Positions 8,383-18,956 are shown, numbered from the stretch's first letter. The stretch: 42,940 bases of DNA from Kosakonia sacchari (GCA_900109485.1 FOAY01000024.1:1-42940); one strand, 5' to 3'. Numbers and translations are program-made. The notes: generated from the letters alone by a model not told the origin.

Positions 8383-10174
8383 GGGTATCTCCTTGCATGG
8401 ATGAGAGAAACGTCTCAGGGATGAACGTAACGATAACCTCCGTCCCGCCGGAAGCAACGGGGCGTACCTGGCAATCGCCGTGCAGGCTTTGCGCGCGGTC
8501 ACGCATAATGATCAATCCATAATGATTTGTCCTTTCAGCATTGACCTGAATACCGCGACCATTATCGGTAACGCGTAGTATCACCCGGTTTTCTTGCTGT
8601 TCTACGGCGACGCTGACCGCGGTTGCGCCGGAGTGTTTCAGTGCATTGCTCAGCGCTTCGCGGGCAATTTGCAACAGATGGATCGCCTGATGCGGCGGCA
8701 CCAGGCGGGGCGTAAGCTGATAGTCGAGCCGCACCTGGAAACCGAAACGGTCGCTGTACTCCTGGCAGCTGGCTTCCAGCGCCGGGCGCAGCCCCGGTTC
8801 GGTTAATTGTAAGCGGAAGGTGGTAAGTAATTCGCGTAACTGCGCCCAGGACGTATTCAGCTCGTTACGGATCTGGCCCAGCAACTGCTGGCTATCCTGC
8901 GGTAACGCATCGCCCTGCATTTGCAGGCAGCTGACCTGCATCTTCATACAGGAGAGGGATTGGGCGATTGAATCGTGCAGCTCGCGGGCAATGGTGGCGC
9001 GCTCTTCCATGACCAGTAGCTGCTGCTGTTTGTCCTGATGCCTGTCGAGCGCCAGCGTCGCAGTTATTTGTTCCACCAGCGTATCAACCAGTTGCTGCTG
9101 ATCATGGCTTAAATGCCGGCCTGGCGGCAATTGCGCCAGCAGCAAACCGTACTGCATATGGGCATCCGCCAGCCGCCATTTTAACGTTGTTCCGGAACCC
9201 GGATGCGGCGTTGTGACACCGCGCGGGCACAAATGGCAGCCTTTATCATCGCAACTGGCATCCGACTGGCAGGTAAATTCCTGATGGTTGTTCTCATCTT
9301 CCATGTCGTAGACGCGCAGTTCGATATCGTGCAGTAGGGTTAAATCCTGCAAGCCATTAAGCACCGGCGAAAGGCGTTCGCACAGCGGAATACGCGAGTG
9401 CAGGCGATGGTTAGCCTGCCATAAAAACGACAGGATTTGATTTTTCTGCTCGAGCCCGGCGGTCTTCTCTTTCACGCGCTGCTCGAGTACTGCGTAACTT
9501 TCCGCCAGCTCAGCGGACATGTTATTCAACGCCTCGCCAAGCGTCGCCATTTCATTGCGTCCGCTAATCGAGGCGCGTTGGGTAAAATCGCGCTGGCTGA
9601 CGGCGCGCGCCATTTGCAGCAGTTGGTGCCACGGGCGCAGCAGTTTTGAGCGCAGCCAGACGACGGCAAACAGCAGCAGCAGTGCCATCAACAGCGCCAT
9701 CAGATGCTGCATGATGACGACCTGTTCAATCCGTTGTTCTGTGCTGCGATCGAACGATGTCACCAGTTTATCAATCCTGCCAACGAAGATGGCGATAGTG
9801 TCTGCGGCTTCACTGGACTGTTGCGCCTGGCGGATCGCGGGGATCACGATGCTGTGCCAGTAGTTTTGTAGCTCGGCAAGTTGCGCCTGTTGGCCATCAC
9901 GCTGCGCGGCCAGCGCCAGCTCCGGGCTGAAGGCGGTATGTTCCATTTCATCAAACAGATACTGCTTGTCTTCATGCAGCGGAATCGCTGACAGCAGGCG
10001 ATAACTCTGCATGCGCAGAGAACCGGCTTTATTGATAGCGTGCGCGCTGCCCTGAACGCCCTGTACCAGCCAGCCGGAGATCGCCATGCCTGCCACGCCG
10101 ATCACGGTGGACAGCAACATCAGCAGCGCCAGTTGGTTAACCAGCGAAATAGGAGAAAAGAGGCGTTTTAGCAT
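8375..10174 (-). CDS. narX: NarX, nitrate/nitrite sensor histidine kinase
   Basis: The 599-residue inner-membrane kinase matches E. coli NarX (598). Transmembrane helix 1 is followed by the periplasmic P-box [15 protein letters not shown] (about residues 47-61), which binds nitrate. After transmembrane helix 2 come a HAMP linker and a central cysteine cluster ([15 protein letters not shown]), a hallmark of NarX. The HisKA_3 dimerisation box [13 protein letters not shown] carries the phosphorylated histidine near residue 400, and an ATPase domain follows with NALKHS and DNGRGI. It phosphorylates and dephosphorylates NarL. The gene is transcribed away from narK and overlaps narL by eight bases. 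Confidence 0.97.
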   Translation of the reverse strand: MLKRLFSPISLVNQLALLMLLSTVIGVAGMAISGWLVQGVQGSAHAINKAGSLRMQSYRLLSAIPLHEDKQYLFDEMEHTAFSPELALAAQRDGQQAQLAELQNYWHSIVIPAIRQAQQSSEAADTIAIFVGRIDKLVTSFDRSTEQRIEQVVIMQHLMALLMALLLLFAVVWLRSKLLRPWHQLLQMARAVSQRDFTQRASISGRNEMATLGEALNNMSAELAESYAVLEQRVKEKTAGLEQKNQILSFLWQANHRLHSRIPLCERLSPVLNGLQDLTLLHDIELRVYDMEDENNHQEFTCQSDASCDDKGCHLCPRGVTTPHPGSGTTLKWRLADAHMQYGLLLAQLPPGRHLSHDQQQLVDTLVEQITATLALDRHQDKQQQLLVMEERATIARELHDSIAQSLSCMKMQVSCLQMQGDALPQDSQQLLGQIRNELNTSWAQLRELLTTFRLQLTEPGLRPALEASCQEYSDRFGFQVRLDYQLTPRLVPPHQAIHLLQIAREALSNALKHSGATAVSVAVEQQENRVILRVTDNGRGIQVNAERTNHYGLIIMRDRAQSLHGDCQVRPVASGGTEVIVTFIPETFLSSMQGDTHE

Positions 10175-10482
10175 AAGTGATGAAAGCTCCTTGACCGCAT
10201 GCGCTGCGGGTGGCGGTATTGTCAGCTATCGCCTGGGGTATACCCATACCTCTAAAGGATTACCTCTTTATTGCCAGCGTGTCGACCAACGTGGGAACAA
10301 TCTGCGCGGTAGCGGCGATGGCCGTGAAAAACCACACCTTTTTTGTATGTTATGGCTACTCACTAATGAGCATAGTGATTTTTCAGGCGTAGAAAGTGCT
10401 GCTTTTCCTTTGATTTATATCAACTTACCTGGCGCTACAAAAACTATGGTGGCAGGCATCAAACCGATCAGCAGAGGTGTAT
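10175..10482 (+). promoter_or_regulatory. narX-narK divergent control region
   Basis: This 308-base gap separates the divergent narX and narK genes. An FNR site with perfect half-sites, TTGAT-TTAT-ATCAA, lies at 10410-10423. TATGGT at 10445-10450 fits a -10 element, placing the FNR centre near -41.5 of a narK start at about 10458, which is the class II position. Three same-strand NarL heptamers fitting TACYNMT lie at 10241-10247, 10247-10253 and 10261-10267; the first two share one base. This predicts anaerobic, nitrate-induced narK expression. The narX promoter must lie at the left end but was not resolved. Confidence 0.8.
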
Positions 10483-11874
10483 ATGCAGCACTCATCCATC
10501 CCGGAAAAGGGTTCGTCATCACGGGTTATTACCGAATGGCGTCCTGAAGATCCGGCTTTCTGGCAACAGCAGGGACATGCGATTGCAAGCCGTAACTTGT
10601 GGATTTCCGTTCCTTGCCTGCTTCTGGCGTTTTGCGTCTGGATGCTGTTCAGCGCCGTCGCCGTTAACCTGCCAAAAGTGGGCTTCAAGTTTACCACCGA
10701 CCAGCTCTTTATGCTGACGGCGCTGCCCTCTGTTTCCGGCGCGCTGCTCCGTGTTCCGTACTCATTTATGGTACCGGTGTTCGGCGGTCGTCGCTGGACG
10801 GCCTTCAGCACCGGGATTTTGATTATTCCTTGCGTATGGCTCGGTTTTGCCGTGCAGGATCCGACCACGCCTTTTAGTACGTTTATTGTTATCTCGCTGC
10901 TGTGCGGTTTCGCCGGAGCGAACTTTGCTTCCAGCATGGCGAACATCAGCTTCTTCTTCCCGAAACAGAAGCAGGGCGGCGCGCTGGGGATCAACGGCGG
11001 GCTGGGCAATCTGGGCGTTAGCGTGATGCAATTGATTGCGCCGCTGGCTGTCTCTTTTTCCATTTTTGCCGCTTTTGGCGGTACGGGCGCGGTTCAGCCG
11101 GACGGCTCAATGCTGTATCTGGCAAACGCGGCCTGGGTCTGGGTTCCGCTGCTGGCCTTCTTTACGCTGGCGGCGTGGTTCGGCATGAACGAACTGGCGA
11201 CTTCTAAAGCCTCGCTGCGCGCGCAATTGCCGGTGCTGAAACGCAGCCACTTGTGGATCATGAGCTTCCTCTATCTGGCAACTTTCGGCTCGTTTATCGG
11301 CTTTTCAGCTGGTTTCGCCATGCTGTCGAAAACGCAGTTTCCGGATGTACAGATCCTGCATTTTGCCTTCTTCGGCCCACTGATCGGCGCGCTGGCGCGT
11401 TCGGCTGGCGGCGCGATCTCCGATCGCCTCGGCGGCACGCGAGTCACGCTGGTGAACTTTGTGGTGATGGCCATTTTCAGCGCAGCGCTGTTCCTGACCT
11501 TACCCACAGAAGGGACTGGCGGTAGCTTTATTGCCTTCTTCTGCGTCTTCCTGGTGCTGTTCCTGACAGCGGGGCTGGGCAGTGGTTCTACGTTCCAGAT
11601 GATCTCGGTTATTTTCCGCAAAATGACCATGGAACGCGTACAAAAACGCGGTGGCAGCGAGAGTGAAGCCATGCGCGAAGCGGCAACAGAAACGGCAGCG
11701 GCGCTTGGGTTTATCTCGGCAATCGGCGCGATTGGCGGCTTTTTCATCCCGAAAGCGTTCGGGACTTCCCTGGCATTAACTGGCTCTCCGGCTGGCGCAA
11801 TGAAAGTATTTCTCGTGTTCTATATTGCCTGTGTTGTGATCACCTGGGCGATATACGGGCGTAAAAAACAATAA
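10483..11874 (+). CDS. narK: NarK, nitrate/nitrite antiporter
   Basis: This 463-residue major facilitator protein of the nitrate/nitrite porter family has the length of E. coli NarK. It has 12 transmembrane segments. The first half has the nitrate signature GFAGANFASSMANISFFFP followed by GGALGINGGLGNLGVS, and the second half has the matching signature GLGSGSTFQMISVIFR. The two substrate-binding arginines are expected in helices 2 and 8 (LRVPYSF and ARSAGGA). A GTG lies two codons upstream at 10477, but AGAGGTG gives better spacing to the ATG at 10483, and that start aligns with the family. NarK brings nitrate in and nitrite out for NarGHI. Confidence 0.97.
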   Translation: MQHSSIPEKGSSSRVITEWRPEDPAFWQQQGHAIASRNLWISVPCLLLAFCVWMLFSAVAVNLPKVGFKFTTDQLFMLTALPSVSGALLRVPYSFMVPVFGGRRWTAFSTGILIIPCVWLGFAVQDPTTPFSTFIVISLLCGFAGANFASSMANISFFFPKQKQGGALGINGGLGNLGVSVMQLIAPLAVSFSIFAAFGGTGAVQPDGSMLYLANAAWVWVPLLAFFTLAAWFGMNELATSKASLRAQLPVLKRSHLWIMSFLYLATFGSFIGFSAGFAMLSKTQFPDVQILHFAFFGPLIGALARSAGGAISDRLGGTRVTLVNFVVMAIFSAALFLTLPTEGTGGSFIAFFCVFLVLFLTAGLGSGSTFQMISVIFRKMTMERVQKRGGSESEAMREAATETAAALGFISAIGAIGGFFIPKAFGTSLALTGSPAGAMKVFLVFYIACVVITWAIYGRKKQ

Positions 11875-11897
11875 TATACAAACTTGTTGATTATCTT

Positions 11898-11922
11898 GCG
11901 CGGTGAAAGCCGCGCTTTTTTT
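11898..11922 (+). terminator. narK rho-independent terminator
   Basis: Stem GCGCGG/CCGCGC (11898-11903 and 11910-11915) with a six-base loop is followed directly by seven T, 24 bases behind the narK stop codon. Confidence 0.88.
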
Positions 11923-12264
11923 ATGCAGATTGTAGTTACAACATACTGTTAGATTTAACTTCAGCCTGCTGCGGAAGCTCTCGTGCGCAAGGAGCCAGGC
12001 AGGACATCTACCCCTTAATACCTGGCACTCTGGAAAAGTAGAGACGATTCTGTACTTCTTTCATAAAAATTCTTATTTATCAGCTGATTAAAAAATAGAA
12101 ATCACTAACCCTTTAGGGGTAACTCTCTTTTTTGCGGCCTGTGTGAAGCTCTGAGGGCTTGATCGCCATCAATTCTCTTTGTCTTTGTGAGGGTTACCGT
12201 CGCGGCAAATGCAGCAATGTCGATTTAGCAAGAGAGCCATACAGGCTCCAACAGGAGAACCCCG
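11923..12264 (+). promoter_or_regulatory. narGHJI control region with FNR, IHF and NarL sites
   Basis: A perfect FNR pair, TTGAT-CGCC-ATCAA, lies at 12159-12172 and predicts a transcription start near 12207. TATCAGCTGATTA at 12078-12090 fits the IHF consensus with one mismatch and would centre near -123, close to the IHF position known in E. coli. NarL heptamers matching TACYNMT are at 12009-12015 and 12053-12059, with an inverted one at 12115-12121 (AGGGGTA). The layout reproduces the E. coli narG promoter, where IHF bending brings distant NarL to FNR-bound polymerase. ACAGGAGAACCCC precedes the narG ATG. Confidence 0.82.
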
Positions 12265-15200
12265 ATGAGTAAATTCCTGGACCGGTTTCGCTACTTCAAA
12301 CAGAAAGGCGAAACCTTTGCCGACGGGCACGGCCAGCTCTTAAACACCAACCGGGACTGGGAGGATGGATACCGTAGCCGCTGGCAGCACGACAAAATCG
12401 TTCGCTCTACCCACGGCGTGAACTGTACTGGTTCCTGTAGCTGGCAGATCTTTGTTAAAAACGGGCTGGTCACCTGGGAAACCCAACAGACAGATTACCC
12501 GCGCACCCGCCCGGATATGCCTAACCATGAACCGCGTGGCTGCCCGCGCGGCGCGAGTTACTCCTGGTATCTCTACAGCGCTAACCGCCTGAAATATCCG
12601 CTGATGCGTAAACGTCTGATTAAGCTGTGGCGCGAAGCGAAAGCGCAACATACCGATCCGGTGAATGCCTGGGCTTCCATCATTGAAGATGCCGATAAAG
12701 CGAAAAGCTTTAAACAGGCGCGCGGCCGCGGTGGTTTTGTGCGTTCTTCCTGGCAGGAAGTGAACGAGCTGATTGCGGCATCCAACGTTTATACCGTCAA
12801 AACCTACGGCCCGGACCGCGTGGCAGGTTTTTCGCCGATCCCGGCGATGTCGATGGTCTCTTATGCTTCCGGCGCGCGTTACCTTTCATTGCTCGGCGGC
12901 ACCTGCCTGAGCTTCTATGACTGGTACTGCGATTTACCGCCAGCCTCGCCGCAAACCTGGGGCGAGCAGACTGACGTGCCGGAATCCGCTGACTGGTACA
13001 ACTCCAGCTACATCATCGCCTGGGGTTCTAACGTGCCGCAAACCCGTACTCCGGATGCGCACTTCTTTACCGAAGTTCGTTACAAGGGCACCAAAACGGT
13101 TGCTGTGACGCCGGATTACGCTGAAATCGCCAAGTTATGTGATTTGTGGCTGGCGCCGAAACAGGGCACCGATGCCGCGATGGCGATGGCAATGGGCCAT
13201 GTCATGCTGCGTGAATTCCATCTGGACAAACCGAGCCAGTATTTCACCGATTATGTGCGCCGCTATACCGATATGCCGATGCTGGTGATGCTGGAGGAAC
13301 GCGACGGTTATTACGCCGCCGGTCGTATGTTGCGCGCCGCCGATCTGGTGGATGCGCTGGGCCAGCAAAATAACCCGGAATGGAAAACCATCGCTCTTAA
13401 TAACGATGGCAACCTGGTCGCGCCGAACGGCTCCATCGGTTTCCGCTGGGGTGAGAAAGGGAAATGGAACCTCGAACAACGCGACGGCGGCAATGGCGCT
13501 GACGTAGAGTTGAATCTGAGCCTGCTCGGTAAACACGACGATGTGGCACAGGTTGGTTTCCCGTATTTCGGCGGCGAAAGCAGCGAACATGTCAGCGGCG
13601 TTTCGCTGGAAAATATCCTGCTGCACAAACTGCCGGTAAAACGCATTCAACTGGCAGACGGTTCTACGGCGTTGGTGGCAACCGTCTACGATCTGACGCT
13701 CGCCAACTACGGTCTGGATCGCGGTCTGAATGATGAAAACTGCGCAACCCGTTACGACGAAATTAAAGCTTATACACCGGCGTGGGCAGAGAAAATCACC
13801 GGTGTATCGCAGGCGCAGATTATCCGCATCGCCCGCGAATTTGCCGATAACGCCGACAAAACCCATGGCCGTTCGATGGTGATTATCGGTGCCGGGATGA
13901 ACCACTGGTATCACCTCGATATGAACTATCGCGGCATTATCAACATGCTGATCTTCTGCGGCTGCGTGGGGCAGAGCGGCGGCGGCTGGGCGCACTATGT
14001 TGGCCAGGAAAAACTGCGTCCGCAAACCGGCTGGCAGCCGCTGGCGTTTGCTCTCGACTGGCAGCGTCCGGCGCGCCATATGAACAGCACCTCTTATTTC
14101 TACAATCACTCCAGCCAGTGGCGTTATGAGACGGTAACAGCGCAGGAATTCCTTTCGCCGCTGGCGGATAAATCCCGCTATACCGGCCATCTGATCGACT
14201 TTAACGTGCGCGCTGAACGCATGGGCTGGCTACCGTCTGCGCCGCAGTTAGGCACCAACCCGCTGCGTATCGCTGCTGAAGCGGAAAAAGCCGGGATGAG
14301 CGCCGTGGATTACACGGTGAAATCCCTGAAAGAAGGTTCTTTGCGCTTTGCGGCGGAACAGCCGGAAAACGGTAAAAACCATCCGCGTAACCTGTTTATC
14401 TGGCGCTCCAACCTGCTCGGTTCTTCCGGTAAAGGTCATGAGTTTATGCTCAAGTATCTGCTGGGTACCGAACACGGTATTCAGGGCAAAGATCTTGGCA
14501 AGCAGGGCGGCGTGAAGCCGGAAGAGGTGGAATGGCGTGACAACGGCCTCGACGGCAAACTGGATCTGGTAGTGACGCTGGATTTCCGCCTGTCGAGCAC
14601 CTGCCTCTATTCCGATATCGTGCTGCCAACGGCAACCTGGTATGAAAAAGACGACATGAATACCTCGGATATGCATCCGTTTATTCATCCGCTTTCTGCC
14701 GCTGTTGATCCGGCGTGGGAATCCAAAAGCGACTGGGAGATTTACAAAGGCATCGCCAAATCCTTCTCCGCGCTGTGCATCGGCCATCTGGGTAAAGAGA
14801 CTGACGTGGTGACGCTGCCGATCCAGCACGATTCAGCCGCAGAGCTGGCGCAGCCGCTGGGCGTGCAGGACTGGAAAAAAGGTGAATGCGATCTTATCCC
14901 GGGTAAAACCGCGCCGCACATCATTCCGGTCGAACGTGATTATCCGGCAACCTACGAACGCTTTACCTCGATTGGCCCATTGATGGAGAAAATCGGCAAC
15001 GGCGGCAAAGGTATCGCCTGGAACACCCAGAGCGAAATGGATCTGCTGCGTAAGCTCAACTACACCAAAGCGGATGGCCCGGCAAAAGGCCAGCCGATGT
15101 TGAACACGGCGATTGATGCAGCAGAGATGATCCTGACGCTGGCACCGGAAACCAACGGCAACGTGGCGGTGAAAGCGTGGGCAGCGCTCAGTGAATTTAC

Positions 15201-16008
15201 CGGTCGCGACCATACGCACCTGGCGCTGAATAAAGAAGACGAGAAGATTCGTTTCCGCGATATCCAGGCGCAGCCGCGCAAAATTATCTCCAGCCCGACC
15301 TGGTCCGGTCTCGAAGATGAGCATGTCTCTTACAACGCGGGTTATACCAACGTGCATGAGCTGATCCCGTGGCGCACGCTCTCCGGCCGCCAGCAGTTGT
15401 ATCAGGATCATCAATGGATGCGCGACTTCGGCGAAAGCCTGCTGGTTTACCGTCCACCGATTGACACCCGTTCGGTGAAAGAGGTGATGGGCGTGAAACC
15501 AAACGGTTATAAGGAAAAAGCGCTCAACTTCCTGACTCCGCACCAGAAATGGGGCATTCACTCCACTTACAGCGATAACTTGCTGATGCTGACGCTGGGT
15601 CGCGGCGGCCCGGTGGTATGGCTCAGTGATGTTGATGCCAAAGAGATGGGTATTGCGGATAACGACTGGATCGAAGTGTTCAACAGCAACGGTGCGCTGA
15701 CAGCGCGTGCGGTGGTGAGCCAGCGTGTGCCATCCGGTATGACCATGATGTACCACGCGCAGGAACGTATCGTGAACCTGCCGGGCTCAGAAATTACCGG
15801 CCAGCGCGGCGGTATCCATAACTCGGTCACCCGTATTACCCCGAAACCGACGCATATGATCGGCGGCTATGCCCAGCTGGCTTATGGCTTCAACTATTAC
15901 GGGACGGTCGGTTCCAACCGCGATGAGTTTGTGGTGGTGCGTAAGATGAAAAATATCAACTGGTTGGACGGCGAAGGCAATGACCAGGTACAGGAGAGCG
16001 CAAAATGA
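12265..16008 (+). CDS. narG: NarG, nitrate reductase A catalytic subunit
   Basis: This 1247-residue molybdoenzyme reduces nitrate to nitrite on the cytoplasmic face of the inner membrane. The FS0 [4Fe-4S] cluster ligands H50, C54, C58 and C93 (HGVNCTGSC and RGCPRG) are present. So is D223 in YCDLPPASP, the aspartate ligand of molybdenum. The protein binds Mo-bisMGD through the DMSO-reductase fold and ends in the dinucleotide-binding domain. It keeps the short twin-arginine-like N-terminal segment (RFRYFKQKGE) but no cleavable signal, as in E. coli. The stop overlaps the narH start (ATGA), showing translational coupling. Long antisense frames over this gene are shadows. Confidence 0.99.
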   Translation: MSKFLDRFRYFKQKGETFADGHGQLLNTNRDWEDGYRSRWQHDKIVRSTHGVNCTGSCSWQIFVKNGLVTWETQQTDYPRTRPDMPNHEPRGCPRGASYSWYLYSANRLKYPLMRKRLIKLWREAKAQHTDPVNAWASIIEDADKAKSFKQARGRGGFVRSSWQEVNELIAASNVYTVKTYGPDRVAGFSPIPAMSMVSYASGARYLSLLGGTCLSFYDWYCDLPPASPQTWGEQTDVPESADWYNSSYIIAWGSNVPQTRTPDAHFFTEVRYKGTKTVAVTPDYAEIAKLCDLWLAPKQGTDAAMAMAMGHVMLREFHLDKPSQYFTDYVRRYTDMPMLVMLEERDGYYAAGRMLRAADLVDALGQQNNPEWKTIALNNDGNLVAPNGSIGFRWGEKGKWNLEQRDGGNGADVELNLSLLGKHDDVAQVGFPYFGGESSEHVSGVSLENILLHKLPVKRIQLADGSTALVATVYDLTLANYGLDRGLNDENCATRYDEIKAYTPAWAEKITGVSQAQIIRIAREFADNADKTHGRSMVIIGAGMNHWYHLDMNYRGIINMLIFCGCVGQSGGGWAHYVGQEKLRPQTGWQPLAFALDWQRPARHMNSTSYFYNHSSQWRYETVTAQEFLSPLADKSRYTGHLIDFNVRAERMGWLPSAPQLGTNPLRIAAEAEKAGMSAVDYTVKSLKEGSLRFAAEQPENGKNHPRNLFIWRSNLLGSSGKGHEFMLKYLLGTEHGIQGKDLGKQGGVKPEEVEWRDNGLDGKLDLVVTLDFRLSSTCLYSDIVLPTATWYEKDDMNTSDMHPFIHPLSAAVDPAWESKSDWEIYKGIAKSFSALCIGHLGKETDVVTLPIQHDSAAELAQPLGVQDWKKGECDLIPGKTAPHIIPVERDYPATYERFTSIGPLMEKIGNGGKGIAWNTQSEMDLLRKLNYTKADGPAKGQPMLNTAIDAAEMILTLAPETNGNVAVKAWAALSEFTGRDHTHLALNKEDEKIRFRDIQAQPRKIISSPTWSGLEDEHVSYNAGYTNVHELIPWRTLSGRQQLYQDHQWMRDFGESLLVYRPPIDTRSVKEVMGVKPNGYKEKALNFLTPHQKWGIHSTYSDNLLMLTLGRGGPVVWLSDVDAKEMGIADNDWIEVFNSNGALTARAVVSQRVPSGMTMMYHAQERIVNLPGSEITGQRGGIHNSVTRITPKPTHMIGGYAQLAYGFNYYGTVGSNRDEFVVVRKMKNINWLDGEGNDQVQESAK

Positions 16009-17540
16009 AAATTCGTTCACAAGTCGGCATGGTGCTGAATCTCGATAAATGCATCGGCTGTCATACCTGTTCTGTGACCTGTAAAAACGTCTGGACCAGC
16101 CGTGAAGGCGTGGAATACGCGTGGTTCAACAACGTCGAAACTAAGCCGGGCACCGGCTTCCCGACCGACTGGGAAAACCAGGAGAAATGGAAGGGCGGCT
16201 GGATCCGCAAAATCAACGGTAAACTGCAACCGCGTATGGGCAACCGTGCGCTGCTGCTCGGTAAGATCTTCGCCAACCCGCATTTGCCGGAGATTGATGA
16301 TTACTACGAACCGTTCGATTTTGACTATCAGCATCTGCATAATGCGCCGGAAAGCAAACATCAGCCGATTGCACGTCCGCGCTCGTTGATCACCGGCCAG
16401 CGGATGAACAAAATCACCGCCGGTCCGAACTGGGAAGACGATCTGGGCGGTGAGTTCGACAAGCTGAGCAAAGACCAGAACTTCGCCAACCTGCAAAAAG
16501 CGATGTACGGCCAGTTCGAAAACACCTTCATGATGTATTTGCCGCGTCTGTGCGAGCACTGTCTGAACCCGGCATGCGTTGCAACCTGTCCGAGCGGCGC
16601 GATCTACAAACGCGAAGAAGACGGCATTGTGCTGATCGATCAGGATAAATGTCGCGGCTGGCGTATGTGCGTCACCGGTTGCCCGTACAAAAAAATCTAC
16701 TTCAACTGGAAGAGCGGCAAATCCGAGAAGTGCATTTTCTGCTATCCGCGTATTGAAGCGGGTATGCCGACCGTTTGTTCGGAAACCTGCGTTGGCCGTA
16801 TTCGTTACCTTGGCGTGCTGTTGTATGACGCGGATGCGATTGAAAACGCCGCCAGCACCGAAAGCGAAAAAGACCTGTACCAGCGCCAGCTTGATGTGTT
16901 CCTCGATCCGCACGATCCGGCGGTGATCGCGCAGGCACTGGCCGATGGCGTGCCGCAAAGCGTGATTGACGCGGCGCAGAAATCACCGGTCTACAAAATG
17001 GCGATGGACTGGAAGCTGGCGCTGCCGCTGCATCCGGAATATCGCACGCTGCCGATGGTGTGGTACGTGCCGCCTCTGTCGCCGATCCAGTCCGCAGCCG
17101 ACGCGGGGGAACTGGGCAGCAATGGCATTCTGCCGAACGTGGAGAGCCTGCGCATTCCGGTGCAGTACCTGGCGAACCTGCTGACGGCCGGAGACACCGA
17201 ACCGGTGCTGCTGGCGCTGAAACGCATGCTGGCGATGCGCCACTTTAAACGTGCGGAAACGGTTGAAGGTATTGAAGATACCCGCGCGCTGGAAGAAGTT
17301 GGGCTGTCGAAAGAGCAGGCGCAGGAGATGTATCGTTATCTGGCAATCGCGAACTACGAAGACCGTTTTGTTGTGCCGTCCAGCCATCGTGAGCTGGCGC
17401 GTGAAGCGTTCCCGGAGAAAAGCGGTTGTGGCTTCAGCTTCGGCGACGGTTGCCACGGTTCAGACAGCAAATTCAACCTGTTCAACAGTCGCCGCATTGA
17501 TGCGGTGGATGTCACAGTCAAAACGGAGCCGCACCCATGA
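16005..17540 (+). CDS. narH: NarH, nitrate reductase A iron-sulfur subunit
   Basis: The 511-residue electron-transfer subunit carries four clusters between NarI and NarG. Four cysteine groups are seen: CIGCHTCSVTC near the N-terminus, CEHCLNPACVATCPSG, CRGWRMCVTGCPYKK and CIFCYPRIEAGMPTVC. The tryptophan in CRGW replaces a cysteine and makes this the [3Fe-4S] site, exactly as in E. coli NarH. The end of the protein has the conserved GCGFSFGDGCHGSD segment. The start overlaps narG by four bases and the stop overlaps narJ by four bases. Confidence 0.98.
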   Translation: MKIRSQVGMVLNLDKCIGCHTCSVTCKNVWTSREGVEYAWFNNVETKPGTGFPTDWENQEKWKGGWIRKINGKLQPRMGNRALLLGKIFANPHLPEIDDYYEPFDFDYQHLHNAPESKHQPIARPRSLITGQRMNKITAGPNWEDDLGGEFDKLSKDQNFANLQKAMYGQFENTFMMYLPRLCEHCLNPACVATCPSGAIYKREEDGIVLIDQDKCRGWRMCVTGCPYKKIYFNWKSGKSEKCIFCYPRIEAGMPTVCSETCVGRIRYLGVLLYDADAIENAASTESEKDLYQRQLDVFLDPHDPAVIAQALADGVPQSVIDAAQKSPVYKMAMDWKLALPLHPEYRTLPMVWYVPPLSPIQSAADAGELGSNGILPNVESLRIPVQYLANLLTAGDTEPVLLALKRMLAMRHFKRAETVEGIEDTRALEEVGLSKEQAQEMYRYLAIANYEDRFVVPSSHRELAREAFPEKSGCGFSFGDGCHGSDSKFNLFNSRRIDAVDVTVKTEPHP

Positions 17541-18247
17541 TTGAACTGGTGGTTATTTCCCGTTTGCTGGAGTACCCCGATGCTGCTCTGTGGCAGCATC
17601 AGCAGGAGCTGTTTGATGCGCTGGCCTCCGGCGAAAACCTGGCGAAAGCCGATGCGCAACAGGTTGGGATCTTTTTACGTGATTTAACGGCGCAGGATTT
17701 GCTGGACGCGCAGTCCACTTACAGCGAGCTGTTCGATCGCGGTCGCGCCACGTCGTTGCTGCTGTTTGAACATGTCCACGGCGAATCCCGCGATCGCGGC
17801 CAGGCGATGGTCGATCTGCTGGCGCAGTATGAGCGCCACGGTTTGCTGCTCGACAGCCGCGAACTGCCGGATCATCTGCCGCTCTATCTGGAGTATCTGG
17901 CGCAGCTTCCCGCGGCGGAAGCCATTGGCGGTTTGCAGGATATCGCGCCGATCCTGGCGCTGTTACAGGCGCGTTTGCAGCAGCGTGAAAGCCATTACGC
18001 CACGCTGTTTGAGGCGCTGCTTTCGCTGAGCAAAACGGCGGTAGATAACGCGCAAGTGGCGGAAAAAATTGCCGCTGAAGCGCGCGACGATACGCCGCAG
18101 GCGCTGGATGCCGTGTGGGAAGAGGAGCAGGTGAAATTCTTTGCTGAACAGGGCTGCGGCGACTCTGACATTACTGCTCATCAGCGCCGATTTGCGGGGG
18201 CTGTCGCACCGCAATATCTGAATATCACAACAGGAGGAGAGCGCTAA
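17537..18247 (+). CDS. narJ: NarJ, nitrate reductase assembly chaperone
   Basis: This 236-residue all-helical cytosolic chaperone of the NarJ/DmsD (TorD-like) family is not part of the final enzyme. It binds NarG, helps insert the molybdenum cofactor and the FS0 cluster, and holds NarGH until it docks on NarI. The family signature segments [30 protein letters not shown] and [14 protein letters not shown] are clear. The C-terminal part is acidic and less conserved. It overlaps narH by four bases. Its TAA shares a base with the narI ATG (TAATG), and GGAGGAG within its last codons serves narI. Confidence 0.97.
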   Translation: MIELVVISRLLEYPDAALWQHQQELFDALASGENLAKADAQQVGIFLRDLTAQDLLDAQSTYSELFDRGRATSLLLFEHVHGESRDRGQAMVDLLAQYERHGLLLDSRELPDHLPLYLEYLAQLPAAEAIGGLQDIAPILALLQARLQQRESHYATLFEALLSLSKTAVDNAQVAEKIAAEARDDTPQALDAVWEEEQVKFFAEQGCGDSDITAHQRRFAGAVAPQYLNITTGGER

Positions 18248-18924
18248 TGCACTTCCTTAATATGTTCTTCTTTGACATCTATCCCTATCTGACCGGTGCG
18301 ATTTTCCTGATTGGTAGCTGGTTGCGTTATGACTATGGGCAGTACAGCTGGCGCGCAGGCTCCAGCCAGATGCTGGATCGCAAAGGGATGAACCTTGCCT
18401 CGAACCTGTTCCACCTGGGTATTCTGGGCATCTTCGCGGGCCATTTCCTCGGTATGCTGACGCCGCACTGGATGTATGAATCATTCCTGCCGATCGCAGT
18501 GAAACAGAAGATGGCGATGATCGGCGGCGGTGCCAGCGGCGTGATGTGCCTGGTGGGTGGTTTGCTGCTGCTGAAACGCCGCCTGTTCAATCCGCGCATC
18601 CGCGCGACCTCGACCACGGCGGATATTCTGATCATGACGTTGCTGATGGTGCAGTGTACGCTGGGCTTATTGACCATTCCGTTCTCTGCTCAGCATATGG
18701 ATGGCAGCGAAATGATGAAACTGGTCGGCTGGGCGCAGGCTGTGGTCACTTTCCATGGCGGAGCCTCTGCGCATCTTGACGGCGTTGCCTTTATTTACCG
18801 CCTGCATTTGGTGCTGGGAATGACGTTGTTTGTGCTGTTCCCATTCTCCCGCCTGGTGCATATCTGGAGCGCGCCGGTGGAGTATCTGACGCGGAAATAC
18901 CAGATTGTGCGTGCTCGCCGCTAA
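18247..18924 (+). CDS. narI: NarI, nitrate reductase A cytochrome b subunit
   Basis: The 225-residue membrane subunit oxidises quinol on the periplasmic side and anchors NarGH. Five transmembrane helices are visible. The four heme b ligands are all present at H56 and H66 ([15 protein letters not shown]) and at H187 and H205 (YRLHLVLG and LVHIWSAP). The protein ends in a basic cytoplasmic tail ([10 protein letters not shown]). It is the last gene of the operon and is followed after seven bases by a strong terminator. Confidence 0.98.
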   Translation: MHFLNMFFFDIYPYLTGAIFLIGSWLRYDYGQYSWRAGSSQMLDRKGMNLASNLFHLGILGIFAGHFLGMLTPHWMYESFLPIAVKQKMAMIGGGASGVMCLVGGLLLLKRRLFNPRIRATSTTADILIMTLLMVQCTLGLLTIPFSAQHMDGSEMMKLVGWAQAVVTFHGGASAHLDGVAFIYRLHLVLGMTLFVLFPFSRLVHIWSAPVEYLTRKYQIVRARR

Positions 18925-18930
18925 TGATAG

Positions 18931-18955
18931 AAACCCCGCTTTTGCGGGGTTTTTT
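18931..18955 (+). terminator. narGHJI terminator
   Basis: Stem ACCCCGC/GCGGGGT (18933-18939 and 18944-18950) with loop TTTT is extended by flanking A and T pairs and followed by five more T. It lies between narI and the convergent exporter gene and could weakly serve both strands. Confidence 0.92.
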
Positions 18956-18956
18956 A

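Noticed and set aside
10477-10482. GTG start for narK two codons upstream
   Set aside because: The AGAGGTG ribosome binding site overlaps this codon. The ATG at 10483 fits both spacing and family length.
13135-14190. Long antisense frame of 351 codons over narG
   Set aside because: It is a mirror of the highly biased narG codons. No start signal or domain is seen, and narG is complete on the other strand.
14833-15756. Antisense frame of 307 codons over narG
   Set aside because: It is a shadow of narG codon bias without recognisable features.
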